Positions 25,065 to 34,044 of a stretch of 59,610 nt of DNA are shown one piece after another. Position 1 is the first letter of the stretch. Every line of letters begins with the position of its first letter. Under the pieces are notes generated by a model that saw only the letters and a program-made list of their open reading frames with translations, had not been told where the DNA came from and searched no databases. Both the position numbers and the translations under genes were made by a program. Source of the stretch: Acidobacteriota bacterium (GTDB lineage: Bacteria; Acidobacteriota; Terriglobia; 20CM-2-55-15); the NCBI GenBank assembly GCA_003223875.1, contig QHWY01000098.1, forward strand, positions 1 to 59,610, given 5' to 3'.

Positions 25065-25759
25065 CCGTCGCCGCCCATCCGGATGACATCGAACTGACGT
25101 GCTCGGGTACGCTGATGAAAATGCTCGATTCCGGGTATTCCGTAGGCATTCTGGACCTCACCCAGGGCGAGATGGGAACGCGCGGTACCCCCGAAATTCG
25201 CGCCAAGGAGGCTGAAGCCGCTCGGGCGGTGATCGGTGCGCGCTTTCGCGAACGGCTGAATTTTGGCGATTCGCGTCTCACCGCTTCGATTGAGAATCGC
25301 TTCGCACTGGCTGAAAAGATCCGCACAGCCCGGCCGAAAACGGTCATCCTGCCGTATTGGGAGGGCCGCCACCCTGATCATTACACAGCCGCTACCCTTG
25401 GCTATGAGGCTTGTTACGCCGCAGGTCTCAAACAGCTCCCGATCCCGGGAGAGCCGCACCGTCCGAAGAAAATTCTATATGCTTCCATGTACTGGGAGGT
25501 TCGGCCCTCGTTTGTCGTTGATGTCAGCCCCTACTTCGAACGCAAGATACGGGCAATTAACTGTTTTGCTTCACAATTTGCGGGTGATCTCCGTGATATT
25601 ACAGAGCTTTACCCGGCCTGGGGAAAGCTCATCGACCAGATCACAACCCAATGCAAATACTTTGGTCATCTGATCGGCGTCAATTATGCCGAACCGTTTG
25701 TCCTGAAGGAATTGATGGCGGTCGAGGATATCGTCACAATGCCGGTTTCCTCCCTCTGA
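25043..25759 (+). CDS. bshB1: Bacillithiol biosynthesis deacetylase (BshB1 type)
   Basis: Zinc-dependent PIG-L family deacetylase that removes acetyl from GlcNAc-malate in bacillithiol synthesis. The zinc site is the canonical AAHPDDIELTCSG near residue 10, with the later HPDHYTAATLGYEACYAAGL. The ILDLTQGEMGTRGTPEIRAKEA block is diagnostic of BshB1 as opposed to other LmbE-like deacetylases. 238 residues is the normal length. It overlaps the glutaredoxin-like gene, fitting low-molecular-weight thiol metabolism. BshA and BshC are not in the window. Confidence 0.9.
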   Translation: METIDILTVAAHPDDIELTCSGTLMKMLDSGYSVGILDLTQGEMGTRGTPEIRAKEAEAARAVIGARFRERLNFGDSRLTASIENRFALAEKIRTARPKTVILPYWEGRHPDHYTAATLGYEACYAAGLKQLPIPGEPHRPKKILYASMYWEVRPSFVVDVSPYFERKIRAINCFASQFAGDLRDITELYPAWGKLIDQITTQCKYFGHLIGVNYAEPFVLKELMAVEDIVTMPVSSL

Positions 25760-25848
25760 GGGACCGAATGGGCAATAACGTGCTTTGTAAAATATGATGC
25801 GACCATTAAAAACACTGCCTCCAATCGAGAATTCGGCCGTCAAAGCTC

Positions 25849-25877
25849 TTGACACATCTTGGGGTGGTATTTACGAT
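25849..25877 (+). promoter_or_regulatory. Sigma-70-type promoter for the M48 protease gene
   Basis: TTGACA at 25849-25854, 17-nt spacer, TACGAT at 25872-25877. It predicts a transcription start near 25884, between an upstream in-frame ATG at 25794 and the chosen start at 25905, and so supports the shorter protein. Confidence 0.7.
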
Positions 25878-25904
25878 GAACCTAGTTTGCCTGGGAGAAA
25901 CCGC

Positions 25905-27065
25905 ATGATTCATAAGGTTGCCCGAACAGGGCTTGTGCTTTTTCTGGCTATCGTGGTCGCGACTCCTTTCCCGCTGCTGGCCCAAAACGACAGCAGCAAT
26001 CAGACCAAGACCTCGAGCAAGGATGAGGACAAGGACAAATCCAAATCTAAGTCGAAAAGCAAAAAGAAAAATTCCGATGTGGAAAACATCGGTAACCGGA
26101 ACATCAACAAGGGCAGTATTAATTTCTTCTCGCTCGAGAAAGAAATTCAGATGGGCCGCCAGCTTGCTGCCGAGATCGAGCGTCAGGTGAAGCTCGTTGA
26201 AGATCCGACAATCAACGAGTACGTCAACCGCGTCGGACAAAACATCGTTAGAAACTCCGATGCGAAAGTTCCGTTCACGATCAAGGTTGTGGAGTCGGAT
26301 GAGATCAACGCCTTCGCCCTACCCGGTGGTTTCTTCTATGTAAACAGCGGCTTGATTCTTGCCGCAGACGATGAATCCGAGTTAGCCGCGGTGATGGCCC
26401 ACGAGATCGCGCACGTTGCCGCTCGGCACGGAACAAAACAGGCGTCAAAGGCGGAACTTATCAATTTCGCTTCAATTCCGCTGATTTTCATGGGTGGAGT
26501 TGGCGGGTTCGCTCTTCGCCAGGCTGCGGGATTCCTCATCCCGTTGCAATTCCTCCAATTCTCGCGCGGCGATGAGGCCGAGGCCGATTACCTCGGACTG
26601 CAATATCTGTATAAGACCGGCTACGATCCGGGCGCGGCAGTCAGCTTCTTCGAGAAACTCCAGGCGAAGGAAAGCGCAAAACCCGGAAGCGTCTCGAAGA
26701 TGTTCAGTACGCATCCGCCCACCGGCGACCGCATCGAGATGACGAAGAAGAATATCGAACAGATTCTTCCGGATAAGGAACAGTACGTCGTCACAACGTC
26801 CGAATTCAACAAGGTCAGAACGCTCTTGGCCCAACTCGAGAATCGCCGGCCCTCACAAGAGGATGCTAATAAACCCAGCTTACGGCGCAAGACTCAGCGG
26901 CCGGATGTCAATGGCGATGACGATAAAGGCGGCAATCCGAAGGATACGAGTTCGCGAAACAAAAAAGATAAAGACAAAGATAAGGACGCGAAGGCGGATT
27001 CCACCAAGCCGGACGACAAAGAGCCTGCCGACGACGATCGGCCGAAGTTGAAGCGGCGCGATTAA
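25905..27065 (+). CDS. M48-family metalloprotease, exported (BepA/LoiP-like)
   Basis: Zinc protease of family M48, 386 residues. A signal peptide (MIHKVARTGLVLFLAIVVATP ... LLAQ) is followed by a Lys/Asp/Ser-rich linker, and the domain proper starts with FFSLEKEIQMG. The zinc motif is HEIAHVAARH (H166, E167, H170), with the third ligand in RGDEAEADYLGLQYL. STHPPTGDRI is typical of the group. The C-terminal 70 residues are highly charged (DKDKDKDAKADS). Members near the outer membrane degrade misfolded beta-barrel proteins. The ATG at 25905 has GGGAG 8 nt upstream and lies after the promoter. Confidence 0.9.
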   Translation: MIHKVARTGLVLFLAIVVATPFPLLAQNDSSNQTKTSSKDEDKDKSKSKSKSKKKNSDVENIGNRNINKGSINFFSLEKEIQMGRQLAAEIERQVKLVEDPTINEYVNRVGQNIVRNSDAKVPFTIKVVESDEINAFALPGGFFYVNSGLILAADDESELAAVMAHEIAHVAARHGTKQASKAELINFASIPLIFMGGVGGFALRQAAGFLIPLQFLQFSRGDEAEADYLGLQYLYKTGYDPGAAVSFFEKLQAKESAKPGSVSKMFSTHPPTGDRIEMTKKNIEQILPDKEQYVVTTSEFNKVRTLLAQLENRRPSQEDANKPSLRRKTQRPDVNGDDDKGGNPKDTSSRNKKDKDKDKDAKADSTKPDDKEPADDDRPKLKRRD

Positions 27066-27089
27066 CGCGCATTCACGAATACACCATCA

Positions 27090-27126
27090 AATCGGGGCGT
27101 TGTTCATCAACACCCCGATTTTTTTG
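27090..27126 (+). terminator. Rho-independent terminator after the M48 gene
   Basis: Stem AATCGGGG-c-GTTG paired with CAAC-a-CCCCGATT (one mismatch), short loop TTCAT, then seven Ts. It ends the protease transcript before tRNA-Asp. Confidence 0.9.
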
Positions 27127-27161
27127 TCCTCGAAACTCGTGTATGATTTTCTTTTGTCCTC

Positions 27162-27235
27162 GGGGTCGTAGTTCAGTTGGCTAGAACGCCGGCCTGTCAC
27201 GCCGGAGGTCGCGAGTTCGAGTCTCGTCGGCCCCG
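27162..27235 (+). tRNA. tRNA-Asp (GTC)
   Basis: Acceptor arms GGGGTCG and CGGCCCC with discriminator G, D-arm GTTCAGTTGGCTAGAAC, anticodon stem-loop CCGGC-CTGTCAC-GCCGG (anticodon GTC), and T-arm GCGAGTTCGAGTCTCGT. The CCA end is not encoded. Confidence 0.97.
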
Positions 27236-27377
27236 TTTTTACAACTACATTTTATTCCTTGCGTGGGTGGTACCGCGTTGCCTCCTAAGTTGCACCCTCT
27301 CGACTACCGGGGCGGAACCGGAGCTGCAGTTTCTGATGCTGGTTCTTTTCTGATTCGTTGAAAACGGAGTAAACCCA

Positions 27378-27767
27378 ATGTTGGATAAAGGCGAAACCAC
27401 TCAGATGCTCCTCAAGTTGATAGACGCGTGTACAGAATGTAGGCAAATCTTCCATGCCGAGTCCAGCGCATGGACTAACGCTGTTCAAAGGCACACTATA
27501 GAGAAGGTCCAGCAGAAGCTGGATCAATTCGGTATCGAACTCCGTAGTGAAATCCGCCGCCTTGGCGACCACGACGATCTGGGTATATTCCCCTTCGAAA
27601 CTCTTCGGAGATATTCGGGAGACGTGGCCTTCGGTCGCGTGCTTGATCGCTACCAGCAAGCTCTCAACAGCCGACTCACTCCGCATTCGAGAGCAATGCT
27701 TAAACGGCAATATTCCGATCTTCGTCAGGCATACCAGGAGCTCGATTCGGTACAGGGAGCGGCTTGA
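27378..27767 (+). CDS. Four-helix-bundle protein, DUF2383/PA2169-like
   Basis: A 129-residue, mainly helical, soluble protein. The spaced pattern (TQMLLKLIDACTECRQIFH; FGIELRSEIRRLGD; VLDRYQQALNSRLTPHSRAML; QYSDLRQAYQELDSV) is that of the DUF2383/PA2169 ferritin-like four-helix bundles, whose function is unknown and which are often stress-linked. The usual GSVAGALHRGW region is replaced by a different stretch (LGIFPFETLRRYSGD), so this is a diverged member. The ATG has GGAG 8 nt upstream. It converges on bioA with 9 nt between stops. Confidence 0.65.
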   Translation: MLDKGETTQMLLKLIDACTECRQIFHAESSAWTNAVQRHTIEKVQQKLDQFGIELRSEIRRLGDHDDLGIFPFETLRRYSGDVAFGRVLDRYQQALNSRLTPHSRAMLKRQYSDLRQAYQELDSVQGAA

Positions 27768-27776
27768 AACGGAGCC

Positions 27777-29003
27777 TCAAAGGATATCTAAGGCTTTTCC
27801 GACAATTTCATACGTGTAGTGCAAATCGTCTTGCCGAATAACATAGGGCGGGACTATGTAAACGACATTGCCGAGAGGGCGAAGCAAAACGCCATGTTCG
27901 ATGAAGAAGTTGTACAGCCGCGAGCGAACACTCGAAACATATCCGGGGTCGCCGGTACGAAGCTCAATTGCGGAGATCGTTCCGAGCATCCGCGCGTCCA
28001 CGACAGTTGGATGTTGCCGGAAATCGGCAAGGCGCGCTTCATGGATGCGCTCGATGGCCGTGATCCGCTCGAACACGGGCTCGGTCTCAAAGATCTTTAG
28101 AGTCGCGTTTGCGGCGGCACAACCCAGCGGATTTCCTGAATACGAATGCCCGTGGAAGAACGTACGCGATCGATCGGTGCTATGGAAAGCACTGTAGATC
28201 TCACTGCGGCACACCGTTACGGCAAAGGGTAAGAACCCCCCGGTCAATCCCTTCGATATACACATGAGGTCCGGCGTAATGCCGGCGTGTTCGCAAGCAA
28301 ACATCCGGCCCGTACGTCCCAATCCCGTGAAGACCTCATCTGCAATGAGCAACACGCTATGTTCGGCGCACAATTGTTGAAAGCGTTTGAGCTCGCTCGC
28401 CGGATACATCTTCATGCCTCCGGCTCCTTGGACGAGAGGCTCAACGATCATAGCTGCGATTTCATCTTCTCTTTTGGAAACCAACTCCTCGAGCTCCGCG
28501 GCGTTGCGAACACGAAAAACAGGCAGGCGCAGAACTTCGAATGCCGCGGTGAATGGCGAATCCGCGCTGACCGACATCGCGCCGATCGTGTCGCCATGAT
28601 AAGCGTGCTCCAGCGCGACGATTCGATGCTTTTTCGTCTGCCCCTGGTTGTACCAGTACTGGATGGCGATCTTCAAAGCCGCCTCGACCGCCGTTGACCC
28701 ATTATCCGAGTAAAAGACCCGATCGAGTTCGGCCGGCAATATACGCGCAAGCCGCTCAGCGAGCTCTTCAGCAGCTTCGTGCGTGAAGCCAGCAAATATC
28801 ACATGCTCCAACTTGCAGGCTTGCGCCGCGATTGCTGCGGCAATTAGTGGATGGCCATGGCCGTGAAGGTTGACCCACCACGACGAGATCCCATCGATCA
28901 AACGCCGGCCATCCCGTGTATACAGGTAAGCGCCTTTGCCTTGATCGATGGGAATCGGCGGAGGCTCAGTGGCCTCTTGCGTGTACGGGTGCCAAATTTT
29001 CAT
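27777..29003 (-). CDS. bioA: Adenosylmethionine-8-amino-7-oxononanoate aminotransferase
   Basis: PLP aminotransferase converting KAPA to DAPA with S-adenosylmethionine as amino donor. IWHPYTQ at the start and SSWWVNLHGHGHP are BioA signatures. The PLP lysine is in MCISKGLTGGFLP and the cofactor Asp in LIADEVFTGLGRTG. 408 residues is normal. It overlaps bioD by 4 nt and is the last gene of the leftward bioB-bioF-bioD-bioA operon. BioA needs SAM specifically, unlike BioK. Confidence 0.95.
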   Translation of the reverse strand: MKIWHPYTQEATEPPPIPIDQGKGAYLYTRDGRRLIDGISSWWVNLHGHGHPLIAAAIAAQACKLEHVIFAGFTHEAAEELAERLARILPAELDRVFYSDNGSTAVEAALKIAIQYWYNQGQTKKHRIVALEHAYHGDTIGAMSVSADSPFTAAFEVLRLPVFRVRNAAELEELVSKREDEIAAMIVEPLVQGAGGMKMYPASELKRFQQLCAEHSVLLIADEVFTGLGRTGRMFACEHAGITPDLMCISKGLTGGFLPFAVTVCRSEIYSAFHSTDRSRTFFHGHSYSGNPLGCAAANATLKIFETEPVFERITAIERIHEARLADFRQHPTVVDARMLGTISAIELRTGDPGYVSSVRSRLYNFFIEHGVLLRPLGNVVYIVPPYVIRQDDLHYTYEIVGKALDIL

Positions 29004-29626
29004 AGGAACGCATTCTTGTCGAATCGGTTTTCGAACACGGACTGCAGGATGTGCCGGTCGATTTTATCGAGCCGAGGAATCCAGCCGATCACAGGGACAT
29101 CCCCATACCGCTCGATCGCGAGACGATTCTCCTGGTTCTCTCTTCCGATCATCACCACACCGCGCAAAGTAAGCTTCGCCTGGCGAATCGCCGACAGTGT
29201 AAGAAGCGTATGATTAATCGTGCCTAACGCGGTACGACACGCGATGATTACTGGAGCCTCAAGTCGGCGCATGAGATCCAACATGAATGCGCTCTCATTA
29301 ATGGGAACGAAAACGCCGCCCGCGCCCTCAATTACCATCGGATCCACTGAAGCGGGCCGCCGAATGCGCTGGAGGTCGATGACGATTCCCTGCTGCTCGG
29401 CGGCTAGATGTGGAGAGACAGGCGGGTCAAACAGATACGTTTCGGGATACGCGTCATCGGCTGTAATGGCTGCCCACCGGATCACGGCTTGCCGATCGGT
29501 TCCCTCGCAGGCTCCCGTTTGAATCGGCTTCCAGTATTTTCGACTCAACGCCGCAACGAGGAGTGCGGACAGTAAGGTCTTTCCGACACCAGTGTCCGTC
29601 CCCGTTACGAACAGATCCGGGTTCAT
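29000..29626 (-). CDS. bioD: Dethiobiotin synthetase
   Basis: ATP-dependent ligase closing the ureido ring of dethiobiotin from DAPA and CO2. The P-loop is TGTDTGVGKTLLSALL (about residues 8-23); KPIQTGA and the VIEGAGGVFVPI block follow. 208 residues is slightly short of the usual 220-230. It overlaps bioA and bioF by 4 nt each, showing strict coupling. Confidence 0.94.
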   Translation of the reverse strand: MNPDLFVTGTDTGVGKTLLSALLVAALSRKYWKPIQTGACEGTDRQAVIRWAAITADDAYPETYLFDPPVSPHLAAEQQGIVIDLQRIRRPASVDPMVIEGAGGVFVPINESAFMLDLMRRLEAPVIIACRTALGTINHTLLTLSAIRQAKLTLRGVVMIGRENQENRLAIERYGDVPVIGWIPRLDKIDRHILQSVFENRFDKNAFL

Positions 29627-30735
29627 TCCCGGACGACCTCGGCTTCACGAACTTCGACCAGAGCGTTGAGGAAGGAATCGACGTCGGCTATCGAGAGGTT
29701 GGCATTCAGAGAAATCCGTATCCGCGCCGTACCCGGAGGTACGGATGGGGGGCGAATGGCACGAACCGCGAAACCCGATGATAACAGCGCTTCGGCGAAA
29801 CGTACTGCCGTTTCGTTCGAACCGAGCACGAGGGGAACGATTTGCGAGTCGCTTCGGCCGGCATCAAAGCCCAACACCCTCATTCGTTCGCGTACGTGCC
29901 CGCTCAACTCCCCCAACTGCTTTCGCGCAGAATCGGCCTCGGCAGCCAACCTCATGGCCTCCTGAACATGAGCCGCACAGTATGGTGGCAATGCCGTAGT
30001 GAAAATGAACGTGCGCGCATGATTAATGAGAAAATCGCGCAGCGTGCGGGAGCCTGCAACAAAGGCGCCCATCGAGGCGAGGGCTTTGCCGCAAGTGTGG
30101 ACAGTCGCAAACAGGCGATCTGCTCTCCGGATGGGCTTATCGACACCGGTACTATGGGCTTCATCAACGATTAACCAGGCGCCAAACCGTTCACACAACG
30201 CCAGAAATTCGTCGAGGGGCGCTCGATCGCCCTCCATGCTGAAGATGCTTTCAACAACAATGAATGTTTCTCCGGAATGGGGCGTCTGCTGCAAGGCGCG
30301 TTTCAGGTAATCGATGTCCAGGTGCGGGAATATCGACCTTCGGGCGTGCGAGAGCCGAATACCGTCGACCAGACTTGCGTGATTCGCGGCGTCGGAAAAG
30401 ACGACATCGTCTGGCTTGAGTATCGAACTGAGCAGTCCGATATTCGCGGCATACCCCGACGGGAAGTAGAGAGCGGCTTCGGCGCCGACAAACCGGGCAA
30501 ATGCGGTTTCAAGCTGTTCCCAACGTTCATGATTTCCCGACAGCAGCCGTGAGCCAGTCGAGCAGATGCGTTCGTCGTCCTCCAGCGCCCGCAGAATCGC
30601 CGCCTTAATCCTCGGGTGCGTCGATAAACCGAGATAGTCATTCGAACTAAGCTGTATGCCGGATGGAATCGTCAGATCCCGCAGTTGATCGGTTGCTCGC
30701 AATGCGCGAAGAGCCTCGGCAAGGCGGTCAAGCAT
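29623..30735 (-). CDS. bioF: 8-amino-7-oxononanoate synthase
   Basis: PLP alpha-oxoamine synthase condensing L-alanine with pimeloyl thioester to form KAPA. Key blocks: [11 protein letters not shown] near the N-terminus, [38 protein letters not shown], and the PLP-lysine segment [15 protein letters not shown]. 370 residues is a little short of typical. It is paralogous to the Kbl gene at 45019. No bioC, bioH or bioW is in the window, so the source of the pimeloyl group is not shown. Confidence 0.94.
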   Translation of the reverse strand: MLDRLAEALRALRATDQLRDLTIPSGIQLSSNDYLGLSTHPRIKAAILRALEDDERICSTGSRLLSGNHERWEQLETAFARFVGAEAALYFPSGYAANIGLLSSILKPDDVVFSDAANHASLVDGIRLSHARRSIFPHLDIDYLKRALQQTPHSGETFIVVESIFSMEGDRAPLDEFLALCERFGAWLIVDEAHSTGVDKPIRRADRLFATVHTCGKALASMGAFVAGSRTLRDFLINHARTFIFTTALPPYCAAHVQEAMRLAAEADSARKQLGELSGHVRERMRVLGFDAGRSDSQIVPLVLGSNETAVRFAEALLSSGFAVRAIRPPSVPPGTARIRISLNANLSIADVDSFLNALVEVREAEVVRE

Positions 30736-31690
30736 GGTGCAATGGCCTAAGATCGAGATCTTCCATCAACGCTTCGTCTTCGCTTCGGGCAGGATTCGGC
30801 ACCGTCAATAACTTCTCGCCGACGAAAATCGAGTTCGCCCCAGCCATAAAGCAGAGAGCGCTTGCCTCACGGCTCAACGACCGGCGGCCCGCGCTGAGGC
30901 GCACGCGAGACGCCGGCATGAGGATTCGAGCTGTCGCGATGGTTCTGACAAGAATAAACGAGTCCAAAGGCTCCGCGTCGCCCAAGGGTGTTCCTTCGAC
31001 TCGAGCGAGCAGGTTAATGGGGACGCTCTCAGGATGAGGATCCAGTGTAGAGAGTTGGTGAAGAAGCCCGATGCGATCATCGTCCGATTCGCCCATCCCA
31101 ATAATGCCGCCGCAGCACACCGTGATACCGGCTTTACGCGCGTGTTCGATCGTGCGCAGCCGGTCTTCGTAGGTTCTCGTCGTAATAATTTGCCCATAAA
31201 ACTCGGGCGATGTGTCGAGATTGTGGTTGTAAGCATGGAGCCCCGCTTCGGCCAAACGCTGCGCCTGCGATTCGTTCAACATGCCGAGCGTGCAGCAGAC
31301 TTCCAACCCGAGCGACGATACGCCTCGAACCATTTCTAAAATCGCATCGAATTCAGGGCCGTCGTTGACCTGGCGCCATGCGGCACCCATGCAAAACCGA
31401 GTCACTCCATGATTCCGAGCGTCTTCGGCGGTTCTTATGACGTGATCGACGGCGAGCAACGGCTGCCTTTCGACTCCAGTTTCATAGTGCGCACTTTGGG
31501 GGCAATACGCGCAATCCTCAGGACAACCGCCGGTTTTCACTGACAACAACTGGCAGAGCTGCACTTCGCCCCTCGGAAAATATTGGCGGTGCACTGCTTG
31601 CGCGGCAAATACGGCATCGAGTAGAGGCTTCGTGTATATTGCCCGGACGTCGTCTCTTGTCCAGTTGTGTTTTAGGCCGTTCGTCTGCAT
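30728..31690 (-). CDS. bioB: Biotin synthase
   Basis: Radical-SAM enzyme inserting sulfur into dethiobiotin. The [4Fe-4S] motif is CPEDCAYC (C56, C60, C63 from the start used here), preceded by [21 protein letters not shown] and the later CGGIIGMGE are standard. The start at 31690 gives the family N-terminus (320 residues); the upstream extension to 31720 would be encoded by a REP and is rejected. It heads the biotin operon and overlaps bioF by 8 nt. A TATAAT lies 6 nt before the ATG, so the leader may be very short. Confidence 0.95.
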   Translation of the reverse strand: MQTNGLKHNWTRDDVRAIYTKPLLDAVFAAQAVHRQYFPRGEVQLCQLLSVKTGGCPEDCAYCPQSAHYETGVERQPLLAVDHVIRTAEDARNHGVTRFCMGAAWRQVNDGPEFDAILEMVRGVSSLGLEVCCTLGMLNESQAQRLAEAGLHAYNHNLDTSPEFYGQIITTRTYEDRLRTIEHARKAGITVCCGGIIGMGESDDDRIGLLHQLSTLDPHPESVPINLLARVEGTPLGDAEPLDSFILVRTIATARILMPASRVRLSAGRRSLSREASALCFMAGANSIFVGEKLLTVPNPARSEDEALMEDLDLRPLHHA

Positions 31691-31704
31691 GACGGCATTA
31701 TAGC

Positions 31705-31776
31705 TGTCGCGGCGGTCCATGACCGCCGAGGATCTCTAACTTGCTGGACTGTCGGCGCTCATAGAGCGCCGCTACA
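31705..31776. repeat. REP pair, locus 6
   Basis: Left REP TGTCGCGGCGGTCCATGACC, linker AGGATCTCTAACTTGCTGGA, and mirror REP GGCGCTC-ATA-GAGCGCC ending CTACA. It sits directly upstream of bioB, so the bioB promoter must lie in or beside it. Confidence 0.87.
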
Positions 31777-31842
31777 ATCGCTGATTGCGTGATTATAAAC
31801 GGTCCCGGCCCGCCACGAATTTGGTAAAATAAAGGAGTTGTC

Positions 31843-32121
31843 ATGGCGTTAAGGCGCGAATATGTGCGGCTGCTTTCGGTGAAAGTCGCTGAAGGACTCC
31901 AGAAACAGGAAATGATCGCCGTGCCAGAGAATCTGGATCTGGCGGAGCAGCTCTTCCAGGTTATGGACAAGGAAATTAACCTCGAACACCGTATCGACGA
32001 GGAAGTTCGCACCCTACTGAATCAGTACCAGGATCAGATGCGTCAAAGCGGGGCGTCTTACCAGGAAATGTTCAAGCTGATCAAGAACAAGCTGGTTAAA
32101 GAACGAAAGCTGGTCCTGTAG
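31843..32121 (+). CDS. DUF507 family protein, copy 1
   Basis: A 92-residue helical protein of the DUF507 family, function unknown (MALRREYVRLLSVKVAEGL ... HRIDEEVRTLLNQYQDQMRQ). The family is typically encoded as two tandem genes, as here, with the second 2 nt downstream; the two may form a heterodimer. The upstream sequence AAAGGAG is a strong ribosome-binding site. No membrane segment or catalytic motif is visible. Confidence 0.85.
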   Translation: MALRREYVRLLSVKVAEGLQKQEMIAVPENLDLAEQLFQVMDKEINLEHRIDEEVRTLLNQYQDQMRQSGASYQEMFKLIKNKLVKERKLVL

Positions 32122-32123
32122 TC

Positions 32124-32399
32124 ATGCGACTAACCCGAGAAAAGGTCAATCTCCTCTCCCACCAAATAACCGAGAAACTCGCCTCCATCGACGAAGTGGA
32201 ATTCATAGAGGACCGGAATACGATCCGCCTCGCCGTCGTTGATATCTTCATGAAATGGCTAAAAAAAGAAGAAGAAGTCGATAAGGCCGCCCGGCAGAAG
32301 ATCGAGAGCCAGAAGCGCACCATTCCGGAAGGCAGCGGGGAATGGGAAATCCTCTATCGTAAGTATTACGACGAGGAAATGCGGAATCTCCTAGAATAG
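32124..32399 (+). CDS. DUF507 family protein, copy 2
   Basis: A 91-residue paralogue of the preceding protein (MRLTREKVNLLSHQITEKL ... YRKYYDEEMRNLLE). The region after about residue 45 is Lys/Glu-rich and helical (FMKWLKKEEEVDKAAR). Both copies share the opening pattern 'hLR/TRE.V..LS..I.E.L' but differ elsewhere, so the duplication is old. Function unknown. Confidence 0.85.
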   Translation: MRLTREKVNLLSHQITEKLASIDEVEFIEDRNTIRLAVVDIFMKWLKKEEEVDKAARQKIESQKRTIPEGSGEWEILYRKYYDEEMRNLLE

Positions 32400-32473
32400 C
32401 CGAACGCGGCAATCTACATGGACTGGACCGAAGACGTCAGCGATGCAGCCTAAACGGAACTAGCCACAAAAAA

Positions 32474-32528
32474 GCACAAGATTCACAACAGGGCTTTGGA
32501 GTTTTTTACCTCTTTGTGCCGATTTTTT
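32474..32528. terminator. Possible bidirectional terminator between DUF507 and the GAF-ANTAR gene
   Basis: GCACAAGA at the left pairs with TCTTTGTGC at the right (one bulge) across a loop of about 28 nt. T-runs flank it in both directions (ATTTTTTAG on the plus strand, CTTTTTTG on the minus strand). The loop is long, so the call is tentative. Confidence 0.35.
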
Positions 32529-33768
32529 AGAGCTCGCTGGAGAGGATAACTGCCTCTGCGATTTCTCGCATCGAGCGGCGGGTCTTCATGCTTTGCTGCT
32601 GGAGCCGTTTGTAGGCTTCTTCTTCGCTAAGGCTCGCCTGTTTCTGCAGAATGCTTTTTGCGCGTTCAACCAGTTTGCGTGTTTGCAAAGCTTCCTGAGT
32701 TTCTTGAACCGCCACATTCAACTTTGTATTTTCGAAAGCGAGCGATACCTGGTCGGCCACAGTCGACAGCAACCGCAGATCTTCGTTTGAGAACGACCTT
32801 TCATCGGCGGAATAGACATTTAGCACGCCAATGACGTGGTCCTTCAAGATCATCGGAACGGAGAGCAGGGACCGGATACCTTCTTTGCTGGCGAGCTCGG
32901 GATACTGATAGCCTTCCTGCTTCGTTACATCGCGCACCATGAGCGGCGCCTTTTCTTTAACGACGCGGCTGATCAAGCTGTTCCCAATCTTGAGATTGGG
33001 CTTCCGCCAGTACTCTTCGCTGGACGCCTTTGCGGCTTTGATTACCAATTCATTTTTTTGAGCATCGACCAGCATGATCGAGCAGACGCGAGCCTGCATC
33101 ATCTTCGCGATAATGTTGACGATCAGTTGCAGGATTTCTTCCAGATAACGACCTGAAGCGATGATTTGACCAACTTGCGCGAGCGTTGAAATCTGGTTCG
33201 ACCGCAGGATCGTTTCCTGATAAAGCCGGGCGTTTTCGATGGCACCCCCCACCTGGTGTCCGATGATGGACAAGAGTGTCGTTTCACCGTCGCTGTGCCT
33301 GTGTGCTTTACGGTGCTGAACGTTGACAACGCCGATCACCTTGTCGGTCGGCGGGGCAACAATGGGAACAGACAGAAATGCTTCGTACTTGTCCTCGGGC
33401 AATGTATGAAAAAGCTTAAACCGGCTGTCCTTACTCGCGTGTCTGGCGATCGCAACAGGCTGAACCTCTCGGGCAACCCAACCGGTAATTCCCTCCCCCA
33501 CCTTCATAGCGATCTTGCCGATCAAGCGAGGATGCGGATTTTTCGAGGCGCGCAATACCAGATTATCGCCGCCCTCATCCAACAGATATATCAAGCATGC
33601 GTCACCGCGCGTGACGTCAATAACAAGATCGACGATCTGTCGCAATACCTGATCCAGATCGAGAGTTGAACTTATGGACTGGCTGATCTGGTGCAGGATC
33701 CGCAGCTCCTGGCCCGCGAGATCGAGCGTTTTTTGTATTGTTTCTATTGAATTATCGTGACGAGCCAT
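32527..33768 (-). CDS. GAF-GAF-ANTAR regulator
   Basis: A 413-residue cytosolic sensor. Two GAF domains lie at about residues 25-180 (LDLDQVLRQIVDLVIDVTRGD ... GVVNVQH) and 195-345 (YLEEILQLIVNIIAKMMQAR ... GVLNVYS). The C-terminal 60 residues are an ANTAR domain (LQTRKLVERAKSILQKQASLSEEEAYKRLQQQSMKTRRSMREIAEAV), which binds paired RNA hairpins and prevents transcription termination. No receiver domain is present, so a small ligand or redox signal sensed by the GAF domains is the likely input. Targets are not evident here. It is preceded by tRNA-Val on the same strand. Confidence 0.88.
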   Translation of the reverse strand: MARHDNSIETIQKTLDLAGQELRILHQISQSISSTLDLDQVLRQIVDLVIDVTRGDACLIYLLDEGGDNLVLRASKNPHPRLIGKIAMKVGEGITGWVAREVQPVAIARHASKDSRFKLFHTLPEDKYEAFLSVPIVAPPTDKVIGVVNVQHRKAHRHSDGETTLLSIIGHQVGGAIENARLYQETILRSNQISTLAQVGQIIASGRYLEEILQLIVNIIAKMMQARVCSIMLVDAQKNELVIKAAKASSEEYWRKPNLKIGNSLISRVVKEKAPLMVRDVTKQEGYQYPELASKEGIRSLLSVPMILKDHVIGVLNVYSADERSFSNEDLRLLSTVADQVSLAFENTKLNVAVQETQEALQTRKLVERAKSILQKQASLSEEEAYKRLQQQSMKTRRSMREIAEAVILSSEL

Positions 33769-33846
33769 TGTGGTCTATGTTTTGTCGCGGTTCGTCGTTC
33801 AACGAACACACGAGCGGCTTTGAAGTTTCGAAGAGGGTTAGCAGGA

Positions 33847-33919
33847 TGGGCGGTATAGGGCTCGAACCTATGACCTTGCGGGTGTAAACCGCACGCTCTG
33901 CCAATTGAGCTAACCGCCC
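33847..33919 (-). tRNA. tRNA-Val (TAC)
   Basis: On the minus strand: acceptor GGGCGGT with ACCGCCC and discriminator A, D-arm TAGCTCAATTGGCAGAGC, anticodon stem-loop TGCGG-TTTACAC-CCGCA (anticodon TAC), and T-arm CATAGGTTCGAGCCCTATG-like. CCA is not encoded. Confidence 0.97.
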
Positions 33920-34044
33920 GCACTTCAACCTCCTTGATCTCAACTCCGATCCAAACCTTCGGGGGCCGCTGAGCGATCGCGGAAGAAAGGAAACGGTTGC
34001 GGCCACGGCAGCAATCAACGTCAATGTGCGGCAGCACATGGCTG